A DNA stretch of 64,000 nucleotides, taken from NCBI RefSeq assembly GCF_900313035.1, contig NZ_OMPS01000041.1, positions 1 through 64,000 on the forward strand, in the 5' to 3' direction. How positions within the stretch are numbered: the stretch's first letter is position 1; each line of letters begins with the position of its first letter. The translations under genes and the position numbers were made by a program. The notes beneath the pieces are model-generated. The model saw only the letters and a program-made list of their open reading frames with translations, was not told the origin of the DNA and ran no database searches. Shown piece by piece: positions 47,796 through 55,894 of the stretch. The DNA is from Ruegeria sp. EL01. GTDB taxonomy: Bacteria; Pseudomonadota; Alphaproteobacteria; Rhodobacterales; Rhodobacteraceae.

Positions 47796-49021
47796 ACACC
47801 AGCACGCATGATCTGAGTGGACTTCACTTCGCAGCAGGACTGTCGAAACACTCACGCCAACTGGGTCAAATGCGTAAGTATTCGGCGGAAGAAACTTGGA
47901 CCCGTATCCAACCTGATCTGAAGTCATGCGGTGTGACCCGCGTCGCCTCCATCACGCCTCTAGATGTGCTGGGTGTTCCGTCCTGGGTCGCCGTGCGCCC
48001 AGGTGGCATGGTGCTTCAGGTGTCCAATGGCAAGGGGCTGTCCGATGCCGCTGCGCGCGTGTCCGCCGCAATGGAGGCCTGCGAGTTACATCGGGCTGAA
48101 CACCCTTTGCCCAGCCAGATTTGGCAGGCTTCGAGCCGATCCCTTCCGAACGAGCGGAGTGGAGGGGCAAACCGCATCCTGCGCCCGCATGAGCTACCGG
48201 GTCTGTTGCCGCGATACTATGATGATGGGTTTGCGGGGGAATGGATCCTGGGTGTAAACCTGTGCGACAGCCAACCGTGTTTTGCGCCCTCAAGCGCTGT
48301 CTATTTCCTGCGCAGACCTGGGTATTATGACACCAGTTCGAATGGTCTCGCCTCTGGGAATTCGTTGGCCGAGGCCTATCTGCACGGGCTTTACGAGGTC
48401 ATTGAGCGCGACGCGATGTGTGCCGTTCGACAGAATGGAAAGCTGTTGCTACGGCAAAGAGCGCAGATCATCGACCCCGATAGCGTCGATGACCCGGTTG
48501 CGCGACTGATCCTTGATCGTTGTCACGAAACGGGTTCCGAGATGCGACTGTTCGCGCTTCCAGGCGCAGTGAATCTGCCCGTCATCTGGGCTGTTTTGTT
48601 AGATCAAGGCTCTGGTTCCGCCCGGACGAGTTGCAATGTCGGGTGGGGATGTCATGCGCAGCCGCATATCGCTCTTCACCGTGCCATCACCGAAGCCGCT
48701 CAGTCCAGACTTGGCATGATCCATGGCGCCCGCGACGATATTCTGCGCAAGCCTGTCCACGCGGTGGAAGGTCCTGCGACGAGCCCGGTCTTCGCGTTTT
48801 TTCGAACCCTGAAACCCGATACTTCCTGGGCCACGATTTCCAAAGCCCCTTACCTGGATCCGGGACAAGGGTCGGACATCGCGATCAGAAGGATTGTGGA
48901 TGCGCTTGAGAAAAATGGTCGTGGCCCTGTATTCGGGTTCGATCTCAGCGATCCTACACATAGTTTCTTTGCTGCTCGAATCCTGGCCCCCAAGCTCAAA
49001 TTCGACAAAGCACTATTTTAG
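47792..49021 (+). CDS. YcaO-domain protein (probable peptide thioamidation)
   Basis: 409 residues. ATP-binding motifs of YcaO are visible: SAAMEACE at 91-98 (SxxxExxE), LYEVIERDAM, and AITEAAQSRLG. It starts within the tfuA stop. The C-terminus (APKLKFDKALF) lacks the PxPxP end of azoline-forming YcaO proteins. With TfuA next door, backbone thioamide formation is the best guess. Azoline formation on Thr or Ser is less likely because the cores have no Cys and no dehydrogenase of the azole type is seen. Confidence 0.9.
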   Translation: MNTSTHDLSGLHFAAGLSKHSRQLGQMRKYSAEETWTRIQPDLKSCGVTRVASITPLDVLGVPSWVAVRPGGMVLQVSNGKGLSDAAARVSAAMEACELHRAEHPLPSQIWQASSRSLPNERSGGANRILRPHELPGLLPRYYDDGFAGEWILGVNLCDSQPCFAPSSAVYFLRRPGYYDTSSNGLASGNSLAEAYLHGLYEVIERDAMCAVRQNGKLLLRQRAQIIDPDSVDDPVARLILDRCHETGSEMRLFALPGAVNLPVIWAVLLDQGSGSARTSCNVGWGCHAQPHIALHRAITEAAQSRLGMIHGARDDILRKPVHAVEGPATSPVFAFFRTLKPDTSWATISKAPYLDPGQGSDIAIRRIVDALEKNGRGPVFGFDLSDPTHSFFAARILAPKLKFDKALF

Positions 49022-49083
49022 GTTGTGTCGCGTGGAATAGTGCGAAACTATGATCGTAACACGGTTCTTAGAGGAGCGATATC

Positions 49084-50703
49084 TTGACCAGCATGATCGA
49101 GACCGGACGGGGAGAATCCAACGTAGAAATGCGCAACCGTAACCGCTATGTCGACACGCTTAGCGACTTTTCACCTGAAGAGATGGAAAGCCTCTGCCAG
49201 GTGAAGCGCTTCATCGAGTGTTATGAGGGCGATCGTGATTTCCGCAAAGCACTGGATGACGGCGGCAATTTCTCTGACGACCAGCGTAAGATGCTGAAAG
49301 ACATCGGGGTGACATTTGAACCCGAAGAGCTTGCCCTGCTGTGGGAGCGGCCGAGCTTCAACGCCGAGTTCAGTCACCACGCGTTTCCGGTGGACAGTTT
49401 CGAAGAACTGCCGACCGATATTCACGAGACATTGGCGCGTTATCCGCGTTTGCGCGCGTGGTTTTTGTGGCGGTTTCGGCGCGAGAATATTGGCTTTGTT
49501 CAGAAGAAAATGGTGTTAACTACGCCGTCGCTGAGCAAAGAATACACGGTTTGGCGCGCACGTCGTATCGCAACCACACGGAATGAACTTGGTAGCTACG
49601 GCTGGGATATCGATCATCCCTGTCATGCCGTCGAGATGGCCGTTGGGTGTTCTGTGGGCTGCCATTTCTGTGCTTTCGATGCGCCGAAGCTGCAAACGGT
49701 ATATGACGTTTCAGTACCGGAAAACCAAGCGATGGTGGCAGGGGTCGCGCAGGGCATGGCTGATGTGCTGGGGTGGCCAGCCGCACATGGGATGCTGTAC
49801 TGGAGCACGGAACCCCATGATAATCCGCACTACGTGAAACTGTTGGAGATCTGGCATTCGATTACCGGTGCGTCTTTGTGCACCGCGACAGCGCGTGCCA
49901 AGGAAGACTGGGTCGGCGAGTTGATCGGTTTTTACAGCAAAGTTCCGGCGCCGTGGCCGCGTATCAGCGTCCTGTCACGCAACATCATGCGGCGGCTGCA
50001 CAAAACGTTCACGCCTTCGGAAATGCGCGACACGATCCTTCTGATGCAGCAGGCTGACGCTGAAGTTTTCCGTGCCAAGGTGCCCGGGGGCCGCGAGCGT
50101 ATGCTGCAGCAGCTGGTCGAGTCGGACGACTTGCGAAATATTGACACGGACAATCCGCCCGACGGATTTGACGTGCCCCAAGGCTCGATTGCCTGCGTCT
50201 CTGGTCTTTTGGTCAACATGGTCAACCGGTCCGTTCAATTGATCAGCCCTTGCTATACGACGCTGGAAAATCGTTATGGCTATCGCGTGTTCGACAAGGC
50301 GACATTTGAAGACGGAGAGGACTTCAAACGGGTGCTAGAAAAGATGGTAGCCCGGTCGATGGTAACCGGGCCCTATCAGGAGATGCCCATGACGTGGCGC
50401 GACGATCTGAAATTCGTCGAGCAGGACGACGGGTTCACCCTGATATCCCCGACCACCCGGCGCGATTTCCGGCGTGGAACATTGCATTTGGTCACTGGCG
50501 CGTTGATTTCCGAAGGCACGCTTACCTATGGCGAAGTGTTTGATCATCTGTCCGATCATCCGGAAATCGGTCCGATGGCGGCTATGGCAATACTCGATAA
50601 CCTGTTCTCCAATGGGTATCTCTGCGAAATGGCGATTACGCAGGATTACCGCACCAGGAAGGAAGCGGAAAATCCAGCACTGCGGGATGTCGAGATCGCG
50701 TAG
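49084..50703 (+). CDS. Radical SAM RiPP maturase, PoyD-type peptide epimerase
   Basis: 539 residues. The 4Fe-4S motif CxxxCxxC is C189, C193, C196 in MAVGCSVGCHFCAFDA, after a 180-residue N-terminal part, as in PoyD/OspD/PlpD epimerases that turn L- into D-residues. VSGLLVNMVNRSVQLISPC ends in C390, a candidate hydrogen donor. The start is TTG at 49084: GAGGAG at 49071-49076 is 7 bases before it, whereas the ATG at 49093 is too far. Last gene of the plus-strand operon. Such epimerases work on Nif11- or NHLP-led peptides, which fits the three precursors. Confidence 0.85.
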   Translation: MTSMIETGRGESNVEMRNRNRYVDTLSDFSPEEMESLCQVKRFIECYEGDRDFRKALDDGGNFSDDQRKMLKDIGVTFEPEELALLWERPSFNAEFSHHAFPVDSFEELPTDIHETLARYPRLRAWFLWRFRRENIGFVQKKMVLTTPSLSKEYTVWRARRIATTRNELGSYGWDIDHPCHAVEMAVGCSVGCHFCAFDAPKLQTVYDVSVPENQAMVAGVAQGMADVLGWPAAHGMLYWSTEPHDNPHYVKLLEIWHSITGASLCTATARAKEDWVGELIGFYSKVPAPWPRISVLSRNIMRRLHKTFTPSEMRDTILLMQQADAEVFRAKVPGGRERMLQQLVESDDLRNIDTDNPPDGFDVPQGSIACVSGLLVNMVNRSVQLISPCYTTLENRYGYRVFDKATFEDGEDFKRVLEKMVARSMVTGPYQEMPMTWRDDLKFVEQDDGFTLISPTTRRDFRRGTLHLVTGALISEGTLTYGEVFDHLSDHPEIGPMAAMAILDNLFSNGYLCEMAITQDYRTRKEAENPALRDVEIA

Positions 50704-50730
50704 TTTGGCAATCAATTCTGAAATTGATCC

Positions 50731-50757
50731 GGCGGCCCTTTTGGCCGCCGTTTCTTT
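50731..50757. terminator. Terminator between convergent operons
   Basis: GGCGGCC-CTTTT-GGCCGCC followed by GTTTCTTT, 28 bp after the radical SAM gene and just before the end of the converging minus-strand operon at 50767. It fits a terminator of the plus-strand transcript. Confidence 0.8.
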
Positions 50758-50766
50758 ACGACCCGT

Positions 50767-51972
50767 TTACCGCCAACCGCCGCCACCTTCGGCCTCGCCG
50801 CCTTGGGTCGGCGATTGGTTGAAAGGCGGACGCAACACACCGACATATGCTTTGGCCTCGGTGACCTCGGCTCCGACGATGACCAGCTTGAGATGGTGCA
50901 AGTTGCACGAGAGCGCAGGATAAATCATTTGCGGGCCGTCAGGGGACCAAGTCGGTAACACATAGTGTTCAAGAAACGGCAAATCCCGCAGCGCGCTGAT
51001 CTTCCCGGGCCGCGCCAGACCTGCAGATTGAAGCTGGCTGAAAGCAGATTCCCATGGTTGGGTCGAGAAGGTGTTTTCCTTTGCATATAGTTCGACGCCC
51101 AGCTTGGGTCCGACGCCATCCGGCATCAGGTCGATATTGAGAGCAGCGTCGCCCAATGGGTCAACGTACTTCCGCCAGACGGTCTCGACAGTTCCCAAGT
51201 CCCCGGGCCAGCCGATCTGGTCCAGCCATGCGATAGCGGCGTCGCAATTCAGGCCAGTTAAACATAGTCGGGTGACAACAATGTCCCGGGCCCCCATCAC
51301 ACCCATCTGAAAGACAGTGGCGTCTTCGGGAAGCGCATCGGCAAACTTCGCCAAATGGCTGTTGTCGATGTCCAGCTGGAAGAACCGACGTCCAAGCTCG
51401 GGCAACGCGGCGAGAAGGGCGCGATCGGTGCCTTTGGACTGTCTGTTTGGCCCCCAAAACATGCAGGGTTTGTCGAGACAGTTTTCCAAATGGTTCCCTT
51501 CGGCACTTGCGCTGTCGACTTCCAGCCAGACGTTGCCAAGCATTGGTTTCCACAGCAGCCCCTCGCGCCAGTCCAGCGCAAAGGCTGACAGATCGCCCCA
51601 GAACGCAGACCGCTTCAGAACAGGAGCGGACAACGAGGATGGATGCCCCGGCACGTGGTCTCCGGCAAGTGCGCTGATCGACCCGTTGCCCTGTGCAATT
51701 TCCCAAAGAATATCTGCGCGTGCAACAGGATCACCCAGTCGGAGTTCAAGACCCCAAAACGGCGCCATCTCTGCGGGCAATTGATCGGCCACGTGAAAGA
51801 GACGCGACATGCCGGTTGAATCGACCAGCTCGGGGCCAATACGCGGCGCGACCAGTCGCAGCACGTCGCCGACGCTTTGGCAATGCGGGGCCAGAGACCT
51901 TTTGGCAGCAGGCGTGGCTAGAACATCGTCCTCAATCGTGGATGCTGTGGCAGAGTTTGAAGGGGTGGTCAT
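50767..51972 (-). CDS. Unknown protein of the RiPP cluster
   Basis: 401 residues, soluble, with no signal peptide or membrane segment. Blocks that look conserved are NIDLMPDGVGPKLGVELYAKEN, LQSAGLARPGKISALRDLP and NLHHLKLVIVGAEVTEAKAYVGV; I associate this pattern with unnamed proteins of RiPP loci but cannot give a family. The end is Gly-rich (GGEAEGGGGWR). Last gene of the minus-strand export operon, 7 bp after the M23 peptidase. A modifying enzyme or leader-binding protein is possible. Confidence 0.7.
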   Translation of the reverse strand: MTTPSNSATASTIEDDVLATPAAKRSLAPHCQSVGDVLRLVAPRIGPELVDSTGMSRLFHVADQLPAEMAPFWGLELRLGDPVARADILWEIAQGNGSISALAGDHVPGHPSSLSAPVLKRSAFWGDLSAFALDWREGLLWKPMLGNVWLEVDSASAEGNHLENCLDKPCMFWGPNRQSKGTDRALLAALPELGRRFFQLDIDNSHLAKFADALPEDATVFQMGVMGARDIVVTRLCLTGLNCDAAIAWLDQIGWPGDLGTVETVWRKYVDPLGDAALNIDLMPDGVGPKLGVELYAKENTFSTQPWESAFSQLQSAGLARPGKISALRDLPFLEHYVLPTWSPDGPQMIYPALSCNLHHLKLVIVGAEVTEAKAYVGVLRPPFNQSPTQGGEAEGGGGWR

Positions 51973-51979
51973 ATCCCTG

Positions 51980-52912
51980 TTACCTCAGAACCATGTTTCG
52001 GGTCAGGAAAAGCCCGTCGAATGTAATCGGGACCGCAGACGCGGTCGAGATCGCCGCAGTGACATCGGCCACCTGGCCTTCGACGGCATGAACATGCAAA
52101 TGCGGTTCCGTCGAATTGCCCGAGTTCCCGACGCGCCCCAGTTCCTGCCCTGTGCCAACACGGGTGCCCGCATCGACAGTCAGACTGCCCGGCTGGAGAT
52201 GGGCCAGTAGAACGGTGATGCCGTCGCAGGTGAGCAGAGCAAAGTTTCCGGCCGGTGCCTGCGGATTCGCGCCTCCGATAGGTGTTTCGGGTTGGCCGTC
52301 GCGTGTTGCAAGAACATCTCCCTCACACGGCGCAATCACCGGCATTCCAAAGATTGCGTAATCCTCTGGGTTTGAAGAGGAAAGGGACTTGGCACGTCGC
52401 CCATCGGGCCAGAGTGCTATCAAATCCACGGCATATTTCTGGCTCGGCGTGGTGAAATGGTGGTTCACGATGATCGATTGACCGCCCTGCATAACAGCAA
52501 CGCGCTCACCATTTAGCGGCAGGGCCAGATCGACGGCATCGTTGGGCACATTTCCTGCTGTCAGGATTTGTAGAAGGTTGGACAGGAACAGGGCTGTTGG
52601 CAAAGCAAATGCGATCAGTGAAATCCACCCACCCCATCTGCTCGGGACATACTGTGTTTCAGCGGATTGACGGATCGGACATGACCAAATCGTTGAGGCA
52701 ATCGCCAGAACAATCAGGACCCATCGCCATTGCGATCCGATGGCCAACCAAACGGCGCCACCGAGAAACAAAAACGTCGAAAAGCTCAACAGCAGTGCCG
52801 ACCGCAAAAGCCAATCCGCCCAGTTTCGCGGTCGCCTCAGGGTCAGATCGAGTGCAAACAGAAGCGGAAGGCCAAAGGTCAGGATCAAGGCCAGCCATTG
52901 GCTGTCGATCAT
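51980..52912 (-). CDS. Membrane-anchored M23 peptidase (first)
   Basis: 310 residues. Four hydrophobic segments in the first 130 residues, then an M23/LytM domain: NHHFTTPSQKYAVDLI supplies the first His/Asp zinc ligands and NSGNSTEPHLHVH the HxH motif. ATGA-type overlap with the stop of the ABC gene. LytM proteases cut cell-wall peptides or Gly-rich peptides. In an export operon it may trim the product or open the wall. A paralogue is at 62273. Confidence 0.85.
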   Translation of the reverse strand: MIDSQWLALILTFGLPLLFALDLTLRRPRNWADWLLRSALLLSFSTFLFLGGAVWLAIGSQWRWVLIVLAIASTIWSCPIRQSAETQYVPSRWGGWISLIAFALPTALFLSNLLQILTAGNVPNDAVDLALPLNGERVAVMQGGQSIIVNHHFTTPSQKYAVDLIALWPDGRRAKSLSSSNPEDYAIFGMPVIAPCEGDVLATRDGQPETPIGGANPQAPAGNFALLTCDGITVLLAHLQPGSLTVDAGTRVGTGQELGRVGNSGNSTEPHLHVHAVEGQVADVTAAISTASAVPITFDGLFLTRNMVLR

Positions 52913-55881
52913 AGAAGCTGCCTCCGCGCCAGAGCGGCAAACGATCCATCGCGGGACATCAATTCGCTGTAGCGCCCTTCTTCGATGATCTTGCCGCCCT
53001 CCAGCATGATGATCCGGTCGGCATTTACAATGGTCGTCAAGCGATGTGCCACGACGATCCGGGTCAGGTTCTGTTTGTCGAGACTAGCGTTCACGATCGA
53101 CTGGGTCTTGTTGTCCAACGCGCTTGTGGCTTCATCAAGGATCAAGATGCGCGGTTTTTGCGCCATCGCGCGGGCGATCATCAATCGCTGTTTCTGACCA
53201 CCCGAAAAAGTACCTGCGCCTTCAGAAACCACGGTATGAAGTTTCATCGGCATGGCTTCGATATCATCTTCGAGCCCGGCCGCAATTGCCGCTTCCATCG
53301 CATCATCCTGTGTCAGCCGCGTAGACCCTACAATGTTTTCAAAGATCGTGCCTGAAGTAAGACGGCTGCCCTGCAGAACGACCCCAATCTGGCGGCGCAC
53401 GGCGCCAAGATTCAGCCCGTGCAGATCCTGCCCGTCAAAATAGACGCCGCCCGCTTCGGCTTGTTCGAAGCCAAGGATCAGGCGCAGGATCGTGGATTTT
53501 CCGGACCCGGATGCGCCGACAAACGCGACAAATTCCCCGGGGCGGATTTTGATCGAGACGTTGTCAAGGACTGGAGGACCTTCCGGGTCATAGCGGAAGG
53601 TTACGTTGGACAATTCGATCTGGCCTGTCAGCTCTCCCGGGTCGAGGGCATCGCTGCGTACTTCGGGCACCGCTTTGAGTATCGGGTCGGCGCGACGATA
53701 GAGCGGAACTATTTCGATGATCTGCGAAGCGGCAGCGGCGAAGGCCATAACCGAGGCGTTGAATTGACCCAGTGCTGCATTGAACGAGAGAAAATCACCA
53801 ATGGTGAAGCCAGGACCGTCAATGCTTGAGTCATTCAGTTGGTAGTAGACATAAGCAAACACGGTGATCGAGGCAGCCACTGGAAACATCGCGTTGAAAA
53901 CCTCTTGACCGGCATTCAAACGGGACGCGGCGTAGGTGTGGCTTTTGGTTTTCTGATAGAGCTTCGCCCAACGCGCAAAGGCGCGGCTTTCACTATGTGA
54001 ACTTCTGAGCTTGGCGATTCCCGCAAGAAACTGGAACACCTGACCTTCGATCTTGCCCATCGTTTCCAACGCAGCCTGTTTGTGCGGAATCATCGCCCAG
54101 GTGAAAATTGTGGTCACGAGGATGACGACCAGGATCAGCCCGGTGGCGACCAATGCAAGTTCCCAAGAGTAGTAGAACAGCAGCGCGAAGGAAAAGATTG
54201 AGAAAATAAGCGAAAATACGGATTGCAATGTGGCGCCCGTCAGGACTTCGCGGATTGAGTTGATGCTGTTGGCCCGGTCAGCCAGATCACCCGAAGTGTA
54301 GTCTCTGAAAAATCCCAAAGGCAGCGCAAGCAGCCTGTCCCAGACAGCGGATTGAATGCGCCCGTCCATCTTTCCGGTCACGCGCAAAACGGTGAAGCCT
54401 CGGGTTATGTCAAAGATGAAGACGCCCAGAGCGGTTAGGATCAAAGCACCGATGACCGCTGTGAACGTGTTCAGATCGGCACGCGGCACCACGTCGGAGA
54501 ACAGATAGCCAATTGAAACCGGCACGGCGAGGCCAAGCAAGCCGGACAGTAATCCCAAGCACAGCACCAGCCACAATTCACGCCGCATGCCGCGCAAACC
54601 AAATGAGAGAACTTCCTTTACGTCCAACCCCTTCAATGGGAAGGGCACATAGAACATGTAGGCAAAAGCATTTAGCTTGCTTGCGTTTCGCCAGGTCAGT
54701 TTGGTGCGTGTCCCCGACGCCGGATCTATCATGACATAGTCGCCAGAGGCAGAGCTTGGCATTAGGGCGACGGGGCGTGTTTCGTCCTCGTCCAAATACC
54801 CAACAAGCGCTCCGACATCTGAACCATACCACTTGTCGCGCAGTGCAACTCGCCGCATACGCAGCCCCGACGCGCGGGCATATTCCTTGAGCCGGTCAAC
54901 CCATTTGCGGTGGGTGCCATGCTTTGGTTTCTTTGCCACACTGCCCTGGCTGCGCACCACGTGGGAAAACGCCGTGAAAAGCAGGTCTTCGCCGGTGTCG
55001 GTGTCTCCGCCGGTCTCGGCCATGTGCTCCAGGTCTGGACGCAACACGCTACCCAGCGTGGCCAATGCACCTGTAAAACGCGCTTGTCGCTGTCCGAACC
55101 GTGCCGCGCGTACTTCGGTCGCCTCGGTACGAGCCAGATCGATTTCTTCCTGGATGATCGGGAGGAAGTAGCGATGGAAGTTGTCCATAGCTTCCCAGAG
55201 ACCGCCCAAGAACAGAAGTGTTGGGGTATAGGCGCAGCTGATCGTGCTGTCGGTTCCAAAACTGATCCAGCTCTGATCTGTTATGGGAACCGCTACGCCG
55301 CCTTGCTCCAACTGGCAGTCGTCACGGTCCAGAAACTTGGCATCGCCATCATCCAGCGTGCCCCAGACCACATCCTGAAACTGTGCGCAGGCATCAGTGC
55401 CTTCTGAGAACGTCTGAGCTGGTTCCGCTTCAAGCACCAGCGCGTTGCGCGGAATTCGGTTCTGGACTATGGCGTGCGACAACAGCCCGACCCAGGTATC
55501 GATCCAGTCCACGACGATAATGTCGAAGTCATCGCCCTGAACATCTGCGGCATCGCCTTCATAAAGCTGCGTACCCATGGCCGCCACAGCCCGCAGCGCC
55601 AGCCGATTGCCATTGGGCAGTTCAAGGCTGGGTACACCAAACAGCACCGCGCCGGGGCCGACATGCATGACGTGCCGCCCGGTCGAAACCACCTGATCCC
55701 CCGACATCTCGATTGCGTAGACGTCGATGTATCCCACCAGCACGAGCCAGATTTTGGACGTGTCTTCGATCAGGAAGGGACGGTGCCCGCCCACCGCCAT
55801 GCGCGTGCCGGTGATCTTTCCCAGCAGTTCGGCGTCAAAGGCGTCATGAGTTTCGGTCTGAGCCATGTTTGTTTGTGTCAT
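52909..55881 (-). CDS. NHLM-type export ABC protein without peptidase domain
   Basis: 990 residues. The N-terminal 400 residues are the long non-peptidase extension typical of this family (the start resembles a cyclic-nucleotide-binding-like fold: ISFGTDSTISCAYTP and others). Then come a six-segment ABC membrane domain and the ATPase with Walker A VGASGSGKST, signature FSGGQKQRL and Walker B ILILDEATSALD. AGGAGG before the ATG. With the C39 ABC protein and HlyD-type adaptor upstream, it forms the exporter of NHLM bacteriocin clusters. Confidence 0.93.
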   Translation of the reverse strand: MTQTNMAQTETHDAFDAELLGKITGTRMAVGGHRPFLIEDTSKIWLVLVGYIDVYAIEMSGDQVVSTGRHVMHVGPGAVLFGVPSLELPNGNRLALRAVAAMGTQLYEGDAADVQGDDFDIIVVDWIDTWVGLLSHAIVQNRIPRNALVLEAEPAQTFSEGTDACAQFQDVVWGTLDDGDAKFLDRDDCQLEQGGVAVPITDQSWISFGTDSTISCAYTPTLLFLGGLWEAMDNFHRYFLPIIQEEIDLARTEATEVRAARFGQRQARFTGALATLGSVLRPDLEHMAETGGDTDTGEDLLFTAFSHVVRSQGSVAKKPKHGTHRKWVDRLKEYARASGLRMRRVALRDKWYGSDVGALVGYLDEDETRPVALMPSSASGDYVMIDPASGTRTKLTWRNASKLNAFAYMFYVPFPLKGLDVKEVLSFGLRGMRRELWLVLCLGLLSGLLGLAVPVSIGYLFSDVVPRADLNTFTAVIGALILTALGVFIFDITRGFTVLRVTGKMDGRIQSAVWDRLLALPLGFFRDYTSGDLADRANSINSIREVLTGATLQSVFSLIFSIFSFALLFYYSWELALVATGLILVVILVTTIFTWAMIPHKQAALETMGKIEGQVFQFLAGIAKLRSSHSESRAFARWAKLYQKTKSHTYAASRLNAGQEVFNAMFPVAASITVFAYVYYQLNDSSIDGPGFTIGDFLSFNAALGQFNASVMAFAAAASQIIEIVPLYRRADPILKAVPEVRSDALDPGELTGQIELSNVTFRYDPEGPPVLDNVSIKIRPGEFVAFVGASGSGKSTILRLILGFEQAEAGGVYFDGQDLHGLNLGAVRRQIGVVLQGSRLTSGTIFENIVGSTRLTQDDAMEAAIAAGLEDDIEAMPMKLHTVVSEGAGTFSGGQKQRLMIARAMAQKPRILILDEATSALDNKTQSIVNASLDKQNLTRIVVAHRLTTIVNADRIIMLEGGKIIEEGRYSELMSRDGSFAALARRQLL

Positions 55882-55894
55882 GTTCTCAAACCTC

